A DNA stretch of 64,000 nucleotides from Ceratopteris richardii. Its lineage: Eukaryota > Streptophyta > Polypodiopsida > Polypodiales > Pteridaceae. The notes beneath the pieces were generated by a model, which saw only the letters and a list, made by a program, of their open reading frames with translations, was not told where the DNA came from and searched no databases. Every line of letters starts with the position of its first letter. The stretch's first letter is position 1. Shown here piece after piece: positions 46,579-57,947 of the stretch. The stretch covers positions 101,396,639-101,460,638 of the forward strand of contig CM035438.1 of the NCBI GenBank assembly GCA_020310875.1, read 5' to 3'. The position numbers and the translations under genes are program-made.

Positions 46579-49321
46579 ACCTTGAATCATGATGGTGTAG
46601 CATGGGGCATTGTTGATAGAAGCCATGAAGATGATTGGTATTCCAGGTTCCTCTTCCTCTAAGGCATGTGTAAAGTTGTAAGCATAATAGGCTGGGTTTG
46701 TATTGATCTATAGCACATTTCAAGAGTAATACAATGAACTCACATTTTTTTCATCTTGTGCTTATACTAGTCTATTTAGTCTATCTAATTTAGGATAAGT
46801 TCTTTGTGGTTGAGTGCCAATGGTAATATCTCTTAGCTGATGCCCACACTTGTGATAAGCCTCTTTTGGTTCGAGCTATGTCTCGCGACGAACAAGTTAC
46901 CACCTTTGGCCGAGTATGCAAGAACCAATGAAATAGTATCGGCTCCATATAATTGCAGATCGAGTTATACAATTTTGGCACACCAGTGGAACCTAGGGCT
47001 TGACAACTTGTACATAAGATGTATCTAATTCGTCTATGACCATAACGCATTCATGAACTACATCTCGTATTCTAGATTGTAATATCATAATCCACGACAA
47101 GTCTAAGGGCAAGCAACAATGCGTAGAAGAACCAGAGATGGCTCAAGGCCATTTAGCATCACTTCTTTCACATATTAACCTTGATGAAAATGTCAAGCAT
47201 TTTCTTGCATTATGAAAGAGCCATGGATTGGAAGGGCATACTGATGCCTTTATGGCCTTATTCCAAACAACCTTGGACAGACTGACTGACAAATGGTTCA
47301 GCCAGTTGGATGAAGACCATTTTGCAAAGTGGCAGGCCATGAAGACTGGATTTTCTTTTGTGTTCTGACTAAGAAACTCGACTGGGCAAGTGTTATATGA
47401 GCTCCAAAATTTGCACTTAAAGAAGGGTGATGTGTTTCCCTAAATTAATGACGAGAACTAAGCCATTACTAGTAAATCTACTAGATGCTCCATGCGATTT
47501 CTTGATTAAGAAGTGGCTTGAAAAAGCACTTCTATTGAGCACAAGACATATATCCATGACCTGTTAGCCTCTAATGCCCCATTGAAGACTTTGTCACTAT
47601 GACCACAAGGATTGAGGAGGCTCGGGTCCACTTCAATGACTCTATGTTGGGTGGTGAGCGATGGAATGATACCCCGACACAACAATGATCTGCAAACACC
47701 AAAGAGGACAAAATAGCAAAACTCAAAAGGGAAATTGGAGAACTAAGAGAGTAGGAAATGAAGGTGAGCCTCTAGTGCATGATTTGTCATTAGCAATGGC
47801 ACTAATAGGCTAAATGCCCCAACAAAGTGGTCTGCTAGTTCTATGGAAAGTGGGGACATGAAGATCATAGTTGTTACTATTTGAAGGAGATGACAAAACC
47901 ACAACTACCTGCATATTGTGGGCAACTGATGATGCCACCAGAGCCCATGGTTTCTATGAATCAACTGATGGCATTGGTACCAAGACTTATCCATGATAAC
48001 ATTCTTGTAGTTCCTTCTTTTTATTCTTCCCCTACTAATGTTGGCATGTAGAGTAGTATGGGTGATCAGGTGGCATCATTTAGAAATCAGCCACAATGAC
48101 CCATAGCGTGCTATATATGTGGATAATATGGTCATGTTCAAGCTCATCATCATCTTTCAAAAAATGCACCTCCTTGCTCCAACCATCGAGAGTCGAGAGA
48201 TCACTACACAAAGGACCGGCTAAAGAAGGATATTGCAAATAAAACATAGGTAAGTAATGATTTTCACATCTTAGTAGAACTGCTTCCAACTTGAAGCATT
48301 GCAATCGGCAACAGCCAATGTAGTGCAATTAAGAGAGATCTCTCCACTATTATGTACTAGGGCCCAAATGGCATTGGAAGAACAAAAGGAGGCAACAGAA
48401 AATATGAGTAATGGCTCCCAACAAAGAAATCTCCATGATGAAGTAGCCAATCCAAAAAAAACACCTCCAATGCTCTGGCAAATAAGAGAGTAGTCAAGCA
48501 ATAGCTGAAAGCCTGACCTAAAGCAAGAATCATCCAAAGCAAAAAAGACACCTCCTAGGGCTAAAAAACCTATTACACAAGTGGAAAAGGAAATGCTGAT
48601 GAATTTTGAACCAGAGGTCCGAAGGCCAAATATTCAAGTGTCCAGCCAAAGTGCAAAGCTGTGGAATGATCAGGAAGAGGAACAAAAGAAAGAGAGAATA
48701 ATAGAAGACACTTTTCGGACATCCCAACAAGATTTAAAGCTGCAACCCTAAACCTCACTATAACTATACCGGCAACTCCTTTTTCGATAAGTGAGATATT
48801 AAAGAATACATAATAACAGGGAAATCTATATGATTTGCTGTGTATGGATGCTCAATTTTTGAAGTGAGATGCTCAGTATTGTTGCTTTGCTACACAAGTT
48901 GTGATGAATAGTAGTACGGGTAATTTTTTCATAACCTAGGCTCCAACTAACTAACTACCAGATGCTTGAACCAACGATGAAGATGCTAGGAATCTCACCA
49001 TCTAGAGAGGCATAATTCACAGTTACCATGGCCGAGCAAAGCAAGATAAAACCTGTAGGAGTAATTGAAAGGGTAGAATTGATGCTACAAGGGTTTGATT
49101 TTATCTTAGACTTCGTAGTACGATGACTCCCTCTCAAATCTCAAGGCTTTCCTTTACTACTAGGATGACCATGGCTCCGACATGCAAAGGTCATCCACAA
49201 AGGGGGTGGAACTATAGGTAGGTACATGACTAAGATAGGATAAAGAAAATACAGTTGGAAACTGGCGTAGACCATGCGCAGATGGGTACTGCTTGTTAGT
49301 TGGTAGAATTGGAGGGTGAAT
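46579..49321 (+). pseudogene. Degenerate gypsy-type gag region
   Basis: A frame from about 47135 (MAQGHLASLLSHINLDENV) reads LDRLTDKWFSQLDEDHFAKW near 47280 and is then riddled with stops. Zinc-knuckle-like remnants are CQFYGKWGHEDHSC (about 47830) and CYICGQYGHVQAHH (about 48100). A charged region follows to about 48750. This fits a Ty3/gypsy gag with loss of the catalytic domains. The preceding part (46579-47100) has no recognised feature and might include its LTR. It ends where a copia LTR begins at 49322. Confidence 0.6.
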
Positions 49322-50151
49322 TGTTGGAGTTGAGGTCTGCAGAAGCACGCGAACGACACAAGGAAGAAGAAGAAGAAGCTTGGAGCACAACACACAAAAT
49401 TGAGTGTATTACCAAGAGAATGTACAAAGATAAGTGACTCGTTAGGGTCATAGGTGTATACACAAGCCAGGGGAAGAAAACCTCCTAAAGAGGGAAAAAA
49501 GTGCCCCAGTATTCCTAGTGTGTTCACACACATCACTACCTAAATATATCAACAAATCCCCCTTGGGAGTGATGCAGTGAACAAGGAGTTGGCACTCATG
49601 TATAAGGAAGTGCCAAGCTATGTGGAATCAATCCACAAAAGGAATTAAGCCCAAATCTTTGTGGAAAGCTTCAAATTTCTCCCTAGGCAAAGCCATTGTG
49701 AAAAGGTCTACAACGTTCTCCTATGTGGACACATATGCCAAAATCATCTCTCCAGCAGAAAACCTCTCCCTCAGATAATGATAGTGCACCTAAATGTGCT
49801 TAGTGCATGCATGGAACACAAGGTTCCTCGCAACTGCCAATGCACTCTGACTGTCAATAAAGATGGTGGTGGTAGAAGATTGACCAACACCCAAATCAGC
49901 CATAAGGCATCTGAGCCACACACACTCAAGAGTCACTATGAAAGCTACCCTATACTCAGCCTCACAATTAGAAGTGATCACAATAGGCTACTTCTTGCTC
50001 AACCAAGATATGCATAAGCTACCTAGCATGAAGCAAAAACCACTAGTGGACACACTAGTGTCATAGCAACCAGCCCAGTCAAAGTCAAAAAAAGCATGTA
50101 AATTTGGCGGTAGTGATCCCCCCTTGGGATAAAACAATCCAAGTAGCCGGG
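49322..50151 (-). mobile_element. Truncated family-2 copia: RNase H end plus 3' LTR
   Basis: LTR 49322-49554 (233 bp; minus strand starts TGTTGATATATT and ends CTCCAACA) followed by minus-strand RNase H remnants to 50151. It stops at AAGTAGCCGGG, where element B continues TACCACTCAAA; the next base begins the TGTTGTGTGAGG end of gypsy-type LTR F2. Confidence 0.88.
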
Positions 50152-50563
50152 TGTTGTGTGAGGACTCCATAGCCTCCACACAACTGAACTAAGAAGTCTG
50201 AGAGAATTAACTAGCAAGGCCACACACTAGGAAGAGAGATATGTTTCCACCCAACCAACCCCTCCAATATATAGCTCCAAGTCCAAGGGGGTAAGTCCCT
50301 CTCAAGAGGACATGTGTACCGGTATTCACATGGTTTCCAAGCTTAGGAAATCACATGGCTTCTAAAAGAAGACTCTCCAAGCTTTCACGTACAAACCAAG
50401 TGGCTAGGAGAAGCTTCCAATCAAGCCTAAGGTACTCAACCTTAGAGAATCAACCCTAAGGTTCAAGACCCATCTAAAAGAGGTAAATAAACCATAAAAC
50501 CAAAGGGTTTCACACCTAGAAACCCAAGGGTTCTACCCCTTAGACCCATGAAATTATACAACA
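50152..50563 (-). mobile_element. 3' LTR of a gypsy-type element F2 (412 bp)
   Basis: On the minus strand it starts TGTTGTATAATTTCATGGG and ends CTCACACAACA; TGTTGT and ACAACA are inverted repeats. A purine tract AAGGGGGGGAGAA (50565-50578, minus) directly precedes it, as in a 3' LTR. It shares the start and phrases such as ACCCTTGGGTTTC with LTR F1. Confidence 0.75.
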
Positions 50564-52021
50564 TTCTCCCCCCCTTAAAAGCATTTTTGTCCTCGGAAAT
50601 GAGTGGAGACATATACCTTGGGGTATTCCCCTGTGCTCCATGATCAATCTCAAAGATCATAGCCTTCATCTCTCTAATTCACCTCTTAATTCAAAAGGGT
50701 GCTTTCTATCATGAATGAATTTTTAAAGAGAAGAATCCATGTGTGGTCTGATTCCCTACCCCAATCATTCAAAGTTCCATCTAGTTTTGCATACAAAAAA
50801 GAACCGAGTCAAATGCAAAGTATGGAAAGAATGAAAAGGGTGGAAGAGAACATCCCTGCCTATTTCCTTTGTTTAAGCTATGTGGCATCTGGGTCTCCAT
50901 AGCTCAAACATGTCAATTAGGTGGATACAAAGTGACTTCAACTAAATTACTACCTTGGTCCATATTTTTGCACCACTTGTGCATGGACCTAGCAAAATAG
51001 ATGAATGCTACTTAAGGTTTCTTTATTAGATTCATCTCTGAAGTTAGAATCAAACTTGTTCTAAAAGGAAGATGAATCCTACATAATCCTTGCCCAAATC
51101 ACTCTCTTTTAGTGAAATGGGTGGATTTTCTTGTTTGCAATTCGCCCCCAATAAGTCTAAATAGAGGGGAATTTCATTATATAATCCCTACCTAACCAAT
51201 AGAATGGTAAAGGTGGATTACCTAGTTTTTACAAGGATATAACATCCTCTTTTTCTTCAGAGAGAATTTTGAATAGCTTACCAAAAGTGGCCTCAATGTT
51301 CTTTCAAAACTTTATGTAGTTTTGAGAATCCACTTTAAGGGACTAGAATCCATAGGGATTAATCTAACTATTGTAGACTCCAGTTGATTTGAAACCTATT
51401 TTACTTGTTCTTCCAAAAAGATTAAGATCTTTATAACTACGTCCCAAGATGGGAACTCATAGTGTAAAAGATCATGTTATCTTTAAGGTCATAAGTAGAA
51501 ATAGATTACTCCAATCATTTCTTCATTGCTTAATCCTTACGGATCTTTAGTTGGATCTCAAACCTTAAAGGTCTTCTTGATCCTTCCAGAGATCTCTCCC
51601 TTATATTCTAGATCTGTTAAAGATGTCCTATGTCGACATCACAATTAGATCTTTCCTATTCTTCGGTAAACTTGAATTATCAAGTATCAAAAAGATGATC
51701 TTTCTGAGCTTTCTTTCAAGCTTGATCTAAGATCATTTTTATGATCCTTGAATTTCAAGTCATTCTTTGGGATGAAGCTTTTAGAGCTTCATTCTTCGGA
51801 GTTTACCTTCAAACTCAAAAAAGTTGATCCTCTCCTTATTTCTAACTCTTTATGAGAGATAGATCCTTTCATATTTTGTTGGAAGAATTCTTCTTCCCTT
51901 TGTGAGGATAATTGAAGAAGATACTCATTCCTAGACATTATCTTCTTGATGTATTCCATTGGATCATGAGTCCCTTTTTCTTTTGGCCATCAAGAAAAAG
52001 TACTCAATGGGAATCAGTACC
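50564..52021 (-). mobile_element. Non-coding internal region of F2, proximal part
   Basis: Adjoins the polypurine tract of F2 on the minus strand. Only a short trace of coding text remains next to the tract (SEDKNAFKGG near 50590-50620), resembling the C-terminal end of gypsy pol. The rest has no domains. It is interrupted at 52021 by C2 and appears to continue at 54492. Confidence 0.5.
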
Positions 52022-52252
52022 TGTTGATATATTTAGGTAGTGATGTGTGTGAACACTCTAGGACCGCCGGGGCACTTTTTTCCCTCTTTAGGAGGTTTTT
52101 TTCCCCCAGCTTGTATATACGCCTATTGCCCTAATGGGCTACTTATCTTTGTACATTCTCTAATAATACATTCAGTATTGTGTGTTTGTGCTCCAAGCTT
52201 CTTCTTCTTCCTTGTGCTGTTCGCGTGCTTCCGCAGACGTCTATCTCCAACA
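52022..52252 (+). repeat. 5' LTR of C2
   Basis: Starts TGTTGATATATTTAGGTAG and ends CTCCAACA. Two internal differences from the 3' LTR: ..TAATAATAC versus ..TAGTAATAC, and GTGCTGTT versus GTGTTGTT. Confidence 0.95.
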
Positions 52253-52607
52253 ATTGGTATCAGAGCAGGTCGTCGCTTCTTCTAGGGCGCCGTCGACACT
52301 TCTCCGTTTGCAGTCTCAGATTCACACGAAATTTGGTGAGCATACTCAGGGTGTTTCCGAGATCAAAACTGCTTCGCTTTGTGGTGCCGAAATCGCGATT
52401 TGAGCTCGTTTCGGCCTCCGAACGCACTATCGCAGCGCTTGTGCAGGCTATTTCGTCCTTTTGTGCCAAAGGTATATACCAGTTTCTGTTTGCCAGTTTA
52501 AGCGTCTCGAAGTCTGCTACAGGTCTAGCAGAACTCGTCTGGGCAGTTCCGTTCAACTTTTTGAGATACAGTCAATTTTCTGCATCAAGGTATTTTAGTC
52601 ACCGGCC

Positions 52608-52880
52608 ATGGCTGAAAGCAGTGATGTATTCCGTATGTTGGCTGTTGAGGATAAGTTGGATGGTACCAACTACCCATTATGGGCTTATATGATGCGACAT
52701 GTACTGGTTGCAAAAGGACTGTGGAACATTGTGCAGGGTGTTGAAAGACGTCCTGTTACACCTCCGACTACAGGTACTACAAATACAGGTGCTGGAGGTA
52801 CTGGAGCTGATGAAGATGGTGTCGAAGATGATATTCCGCAGATTTGTTGCAAAGGGTTATGCACAGGAAAGAGGCATTGA
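52608..52880 (+). pseudogene. Truncated gag start of C2
   Basis: ATG at 52608 opens MAESSDVFRMLAVEDKLDG, the UBN2-type gag start also seen in element B. The frame stays gag-like for about 80 residues to QIC, then crosses a deletion junction at 52844-52847 into reverse transcriptase sequence in the wrong frame and stops at 52880. The product would be a 90-aa gag fragment. Confidence 0.88.
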
Positions 52881-54186
52881 TTTTGATGAGACCTTTGCAC
52901 CTACATGCCGTATGACTACTGTTCGGAGCATTTGTGCACTTGTAGCCCATCATGGTTGGAATGTACATCAGTTGGACATTAAAACAGCATTTCTGAATGG
53001 TGACTTGCATGAAGAAGTGTATGTTTTTCAGCCCCGTGGCTTTGTGCAGAAAGGGCATGAAAACCAGGTTTGCAGGTTAAAGAAGGCATTATATGGTTTA
53101 AAGCAAGCACCACGTGCTTGGTATGAGAAGATACATGCCTATCTGATTGCACATGGTTTTGAGAATAGTCCAACTGAAAGCACCTTATATGTTAAACGTG
53201 CTAATGATGTGCTTCTGATCATCGTTGTCTATGTTGATGACATGCTGCTCACTGGTCCTATTGAGACACATATTGCTGATTTTAAGGCTGATTTGCATGC
53301 CTCATTTGAGATGTCTGATTTGGGGCATTTGCATCACTATTTGGGCATTCAGTTTATGCACGTTGATGGTGGAATGGCTTTGTGTCAAACGAAATATATT
53401 GACACATTATTGCAATGTTTTGGCCTTGAAGACTGTAAGCCTATTGCCACTCCTATGGAGACAGGTTTACGATTGAGTCTTCATGATGCTGTAGATGCAT
53501 TTGATGCTATTCTCTATCAGCAGGCTATTGGATGCTTGATTTACTTATGCATTACTTGGCTAGATATTCAGTTTGCTGTCTCACAGATGAGCAGGTTTAT
53601 GCATTGCCCAGGAGTCACGCATTGGAAAGCGGTTAAGCGCATCTTTCGCTACTTGAGTGGTACTCGACTACTTGGGTTGTTTTATCCCAAGGGGGGATCA
53701 CTACCGCCAGATTTGCATGCTTTTTCTGACTCAGATTGGGCTGGTTGCTATGACACTCGTGTGTCCACCAGTGGTTTTTGCTTCATGCTTGGTAGCTCAT
53801 GTATATCTTGGTTGAGTAAGAAGCAGCCTACTGTGGCCACTTCCAGTTGTGAGGCTGAGTATAGGGCAGCTTTCACAACGACTGTTGAGTGTGTGTGGCT
53901 CAGACGCCTTATGGCTGATTTGGGTGTTGGCCAGTCTTCTGCCACCACCATCTTTACTGACAGTCAGAGCGCATTGGCAGTTGCGAGGAACCCTGTGTTC
54001 CATGCTCGCACTAAGCACATTGAGGTGCATTATCACTATGTCAGGGAGAGGTTCTCTGCTGGGGAGATCAGCTTGGCATATGTGCCCACGCAGGAGAACA
54101 TTGCAGACCTTTTCATGAAGGCTCTACCTAGGGAGAAGTTTGAAGCTTTTCGCAAAGCTTTGGGCTTACTTCCTTCTGTGGAGTGA
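52838..54186 (+). pseudogene. C2 reverse transcriptase/RNase H, 5'-truncated but open frame
   Basis: An uninterrupted frame continues from just before the deletion junction to TGA at 54184-54186; an upstream ATG in the same frame lies at 52699 but is out of frame with gag. Readable motifs: VAKGYAQERG at the start, QLDIKTAFLNG (motif A), [20 protein letters not shown] (active-site Asp pair, near 53232), then RNase H with FSDSDWAGC, EAEYRA and ARTKHIEVHYHY, ending in ENIADLF and a short tail. Length from the junction is about 446 residues. The finger part of reverse transcriptase before VAKGY is missing, so activity is doubtful. Confidence 0.9.
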
Positions 54187-54260
54187 TTTCCACATAGCTT
54201 GGCACTTCCTTATACATGAGTGCCAGCTCCTTGTTCACCGCATCACTCCCAGGGGGGATT

Positions 54261-54491
54261 TGTTGATATATTTAGGTAGTGATGTGTGTGAACACTCTAG
54301 GACCGCCGGGGCACTTTTTTCCCTCTTTAGGAGGTTTTTTTCCCCCAGCTTGTATATACGCCTATTGCCCTAATGGGCTACTTATCTTTGTACATTCTCT
54401 AGTAATACATTCAGTATTGTGTGTTTGTGCTCCAAGCTTCTTCTTCTTCCTTGTGTTGTTCGCGTGCTTCCGCAGACGTCTATCTCCAATA
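54261..54491 (+). repeat. 3' LTR of C2
   Basis: 231 bp, starting after the polypurine tract and ending CCAATA followed by the target duplication GTACC. Confidence 0.95.
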
Positions 54492-57400
54492 GTACCCACC
54501 GTCCCATACCAATGGGTTCTTCATCCAATCCACATAACTATGTCTCTATATCTTCTCACATTTTTTGTCCTTTTAGATGCCCTTCATACTATGTTACCAA
54601 ATTTATGAGAGCAAGGACTAAGCTGCTTAGATACACCACTACTAATCATACTCAAAATATTTGGATAACCATTTAATGAGGTGTGACTTATCGTATCAAA
54701 CTTTAAGTTTGACTTGATCTTTACCCTACTTGGGTCTTTTGGCTTTTCTTCTCTTCTTTTGCCAAAATAAGAGATAAGACTAGGTCTTTCTCCAATAGAT
54801 CCCTTCATATTCAATGCTTTACCCATGGGTTTTACTTGGGGATCTAGCTATTATGCTTCATACAAGAAGCCATACTCCTTAGGTCTATATTATTGTAATC
54901 CATAAAGTATGTTATGTTACCTCCATGAAGCATCAATATACTTTTAGGATTATGCTTTATAGCTCATCCAACTTCTTTTCCTAACCCACTTAGGATTTGT
55001 ACAATCCTTATGGTGTATGCAAGTTTTCTCTTACATTGGGGTTCTTTGAGAATTCCCAATCTTTGAGAACTTCATTTAGTTGGAAGATGTAATGAAAGAT
55101 ATATGAAGTACTAGAATACGAGGAAGTTCTTCAACTTTATCTATTTCTTGACTATCTTTTACCTTGCAATACCCTATTTGGTCTTTTCAAGGCATAAGAT
55201 ACAAGTTCTTGGGGATTTTCTTCCCTCCTTAAGAGTTTTCATCCTCGAAAACTACCTAAGAGTAAATTGAAAATTGTGCTCTTCAGAAGTATTTGAAAGA
55301 ATTTATTTTCAATCTTTTATTGTCCTTCCTGGTTAAAAGAACTATTCAGAGCTTTTTACTTTCCTCCAAGCTTGTTGAACAAATATCCCAAAGTTTCAAG
55401 TTTGGATTACCCATAAATTCGATGTCCCATACCATCGAATCTACTTAAGTATTAATGTAAACCTAGACATCCCATACCATCTTGCTTACACTTCCACTTT
55501 TGTAAAAGGTAACTTTAGCTTGAATTTTGGGAGCAAACCTTCTTCTAATCAAGTGAGACCTATTACTTCTTGGACTTGTAAGTGGTATTTCCACTGCAAA
55601 GCATATGTATTGCCTATGCTACAATGAAGTTTGAACTTACCAAGTCTCTTGATAAGACTAATCTCAAAAAATTGGCTTTTTCAATTATTCCTTGATTCAG
55701 ATATACTCTATAAGATCCCTTTATGTCACTTGATGATAGGGCTAGTTTATATCTCAACTAGATATCATCTTTTTTGACATAATGAGTAATATGAGAAAGA
55801 ATCATTGATTTGCCAATCACATCTTTATGTTGAAGTAGATGGTAATTCCATTTACTAAAGAGTCCTTTATTTCTAGGACATTAGAAAATGGTACTTAGGG
55901 TTTATTACAACTCTTGAGTTTTACATTCTCTTTATGCTTTGCATTTGCTTGGAAGAATAATGTAAAGCTCCAAATAGTTATGTAGTTCTTTCAAAACAAA
56001 GAACTTTCTTGAACATAAGCACTAATACTTTCGTCTTCCAAATCTAAGATTCTGTTATACCATATTTTCTCTTCCTCAGAGCTTTGAAAAAAAATAATGC
56101 TCTAAGTTACCACCATTGTATCGTGGTTTTAAGAGAGAAAATTTTTTGTATTACTACCTTAAGTCTATGGCCTTGCTGATCAGGCATGCCATGGGATTTT
56201 ATGGAATTTAAAATTCCATAAGGGGGATTTTTAGCTTAAGGTATTTTCAAGAAGTTAGGATTATTTGGCTTTTAATTACTAAGCCAAACATTAAATGGTT
56301 TATAGTGGCCAATTGGCCTCATCACCATTCTTCCTATAAGCCAATAAAATCAAATCCTACTTAACTTCAAGAACTTAATCTCCCTCTCAACTCAAAAACC
56401 CATGGAATATGTTCCATGTGCATAGTGTTTGCCAAACATTTACACCTTTATTGGAAAAGGTGTAGCATGCATAAGGTTCAGAAGTTGAATCCCTCTTTAA
56501 AGCATGCAAAAGTTCCAAATTGGAACTCTGTTCATTCAAAGGATGGTGCAAAATTCCCATGCTTCCTTCTTTCTATGCATATGAGTTTCCATAATGCATA
56601 CTTTATAGACCATTTTCCATGAAAATGCACAACCAATCTTTCTTTTCAAATCAATGAAGTGGATGCATAGTACAACTTATTTCCATGATAATTGTCTATG
56701 TGGTCAAAGAAACCCGATCACCTAAATCTATGCATCCACTACTCAGTTCATTTCTCTTACAGTATGTAGTGCATGCCTCATGGTTTGAGAGGAAAAGAAA
56801 AGAGGGCAACAACTTATCTGGAGATTAAGCTTTGTCTGTCCCTTGACTTTGCTTGAGTGTTCTCATGGTGATGAAAGCTTGGGCCATCGCATCTCTTCCA
56901 TTGTTGTGGTCCTTCTCAGGCACGTTTTTACTTACTTGTGTGCCCATATGTGTGTATCTACCTTTAAATAATGCATCTAAGCAAGCATGCATTTTGAAGG
57001 GTTCAATCTCTTGCATTGGAAAAGGAACTTTTCAAAAAGAACCATGTTCTCATAATTGCATAGGCTAGCATGTCAAGCTGCTCTTCATGTAGAAGAGATT
57101 TTTTTCTTTTGTAAATAATGCATAAGGTTCAAAAAATTGAACCCCTCTTTAAAACATGCATGGAATGTAAATTTGTATTTATGAATCTATATTCACATAT
57201 GCTCATAATCTCCATGCATGTCATGCCAGGCTATGATGGACGTTCCATCCTTATAGAGTAAGCCCCTTCCATGTTAATGCACATGAGTTTATGTATGTAA
57301 ACTTAAGTTGTGCACAATGGAAAGCTTTAGATTTGTCATTTGTGCTTAATATAAGATGAAGCCGCTATCTAGGAAAAACTAGATAGTGCTAAATGTCATA

Positions 57401-57803
57401 AGATGCAAATGACAACACACCAATAATGTGTGAAATTAACATAATAAGAACAAAAAGGAAACGACTTCCTATGACTTATATGTATGTTTTTCAATTGTCT
57501 TATTTTATAAAGACAAATGAACTTGACATAACATAAATCCCATTCGAAACGTGTTAACATTCGAAAAAGAAATAATACATCAAAAGAAACATAAACTTAT
57601 CTTCATTCTCCTCGAAAAGTGGCTCCAAAAAGAATTCTGCAAACATCTTGTACTCTCCTAGTGTGTAGAAGAGTAACATGACGAGTGTTCTATCCCTTTC
57701 CTTCCTCCTGGAGTTGCATAGAAGCTTTTACATCTCTATTTAAATCAAATAAGAGAAAGAAGCTTCGAGCGCTGCTGCTATTATGTACAGAGATGAGAGA
57801 GAA
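54492..57803. other. Long AT-rich non-coding stretch, probable distal part of F2
   Basis: No gag, pol or other domain was recognised on either strand. A phrase of about 45 bp (TGCATAAGGTTCA.AA.TTGAA, CCTCTTTAAA.CATGCA) occurs near 56468 and again near 57117, and GTCCCATACCAT recurs near 54505, 55423 and 55470. It continues across the C2 insertion from 50564-52021, so it may be the interior of a large non-autonomous LTR element. No 5' LTR of F2 was found before 57803. Confidence 0.4.
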
Positions 57804-57947
57804 ATATGTGTCCACTCATCAACAATGTGCAGATATTCTAACCAAAGCATTGGATGGTACAAAGCTTTCCAAATTCAAGGCTATGATTGGTTTACAGGTA
57901 ATCTTGGAAGATTGAAGACCTCAAGCATACTTGGCTTGAGGGGGAGC
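57804..57947 (+). pseudogene. 3' end of RNase H of a truncated family-1 copia copy
   Basis: From TATGTGTCCACTCATC the sequence matches 63337-63478 of copy D nearly exactly: the end of RNase H (CADILTKALDGTKL), a stop at 57913-57915 and the polypurine tract GCTTGAGGGGGAGC. It abruptly lacks everything upstream. It makes the following LTR simultaneously the 3' LTR of this remnant and the 5' LTR of copy D. Confidence 0.88.

Larger units (their letters stand above)
52022..54491 (+). mobile_element. Young, internally deleted copia element C2 (2,470 bp)
   Basis: Both LTRs are 231 bp (52022-52252 and 54261-54491) and differ at three positions, the last in the terminal CCAACA/CCAATA. A 5-bp target duplication GTACC flanks it (52017-52021 and 54492-54496). 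A perfect primer-binding site TGGTATCAGAGC lies at 52255-52266 and a polypurine tract AGGGGGGATT at 54251-54260. Most of gag, all protease and integrase and the beginning of reverse transcriptase are deleted. It should be non-autonomous, but the terminal cis elements are present. Confidence 0.95.

Noticed and set aside
54497..57700. Hidden gag or integrase in the F2 interior
   Set aside because: I scanned both strands for copia and gypsy motifs (zinc knuckle, YVDD-type, integrase HHCC and DDE) and saw none.
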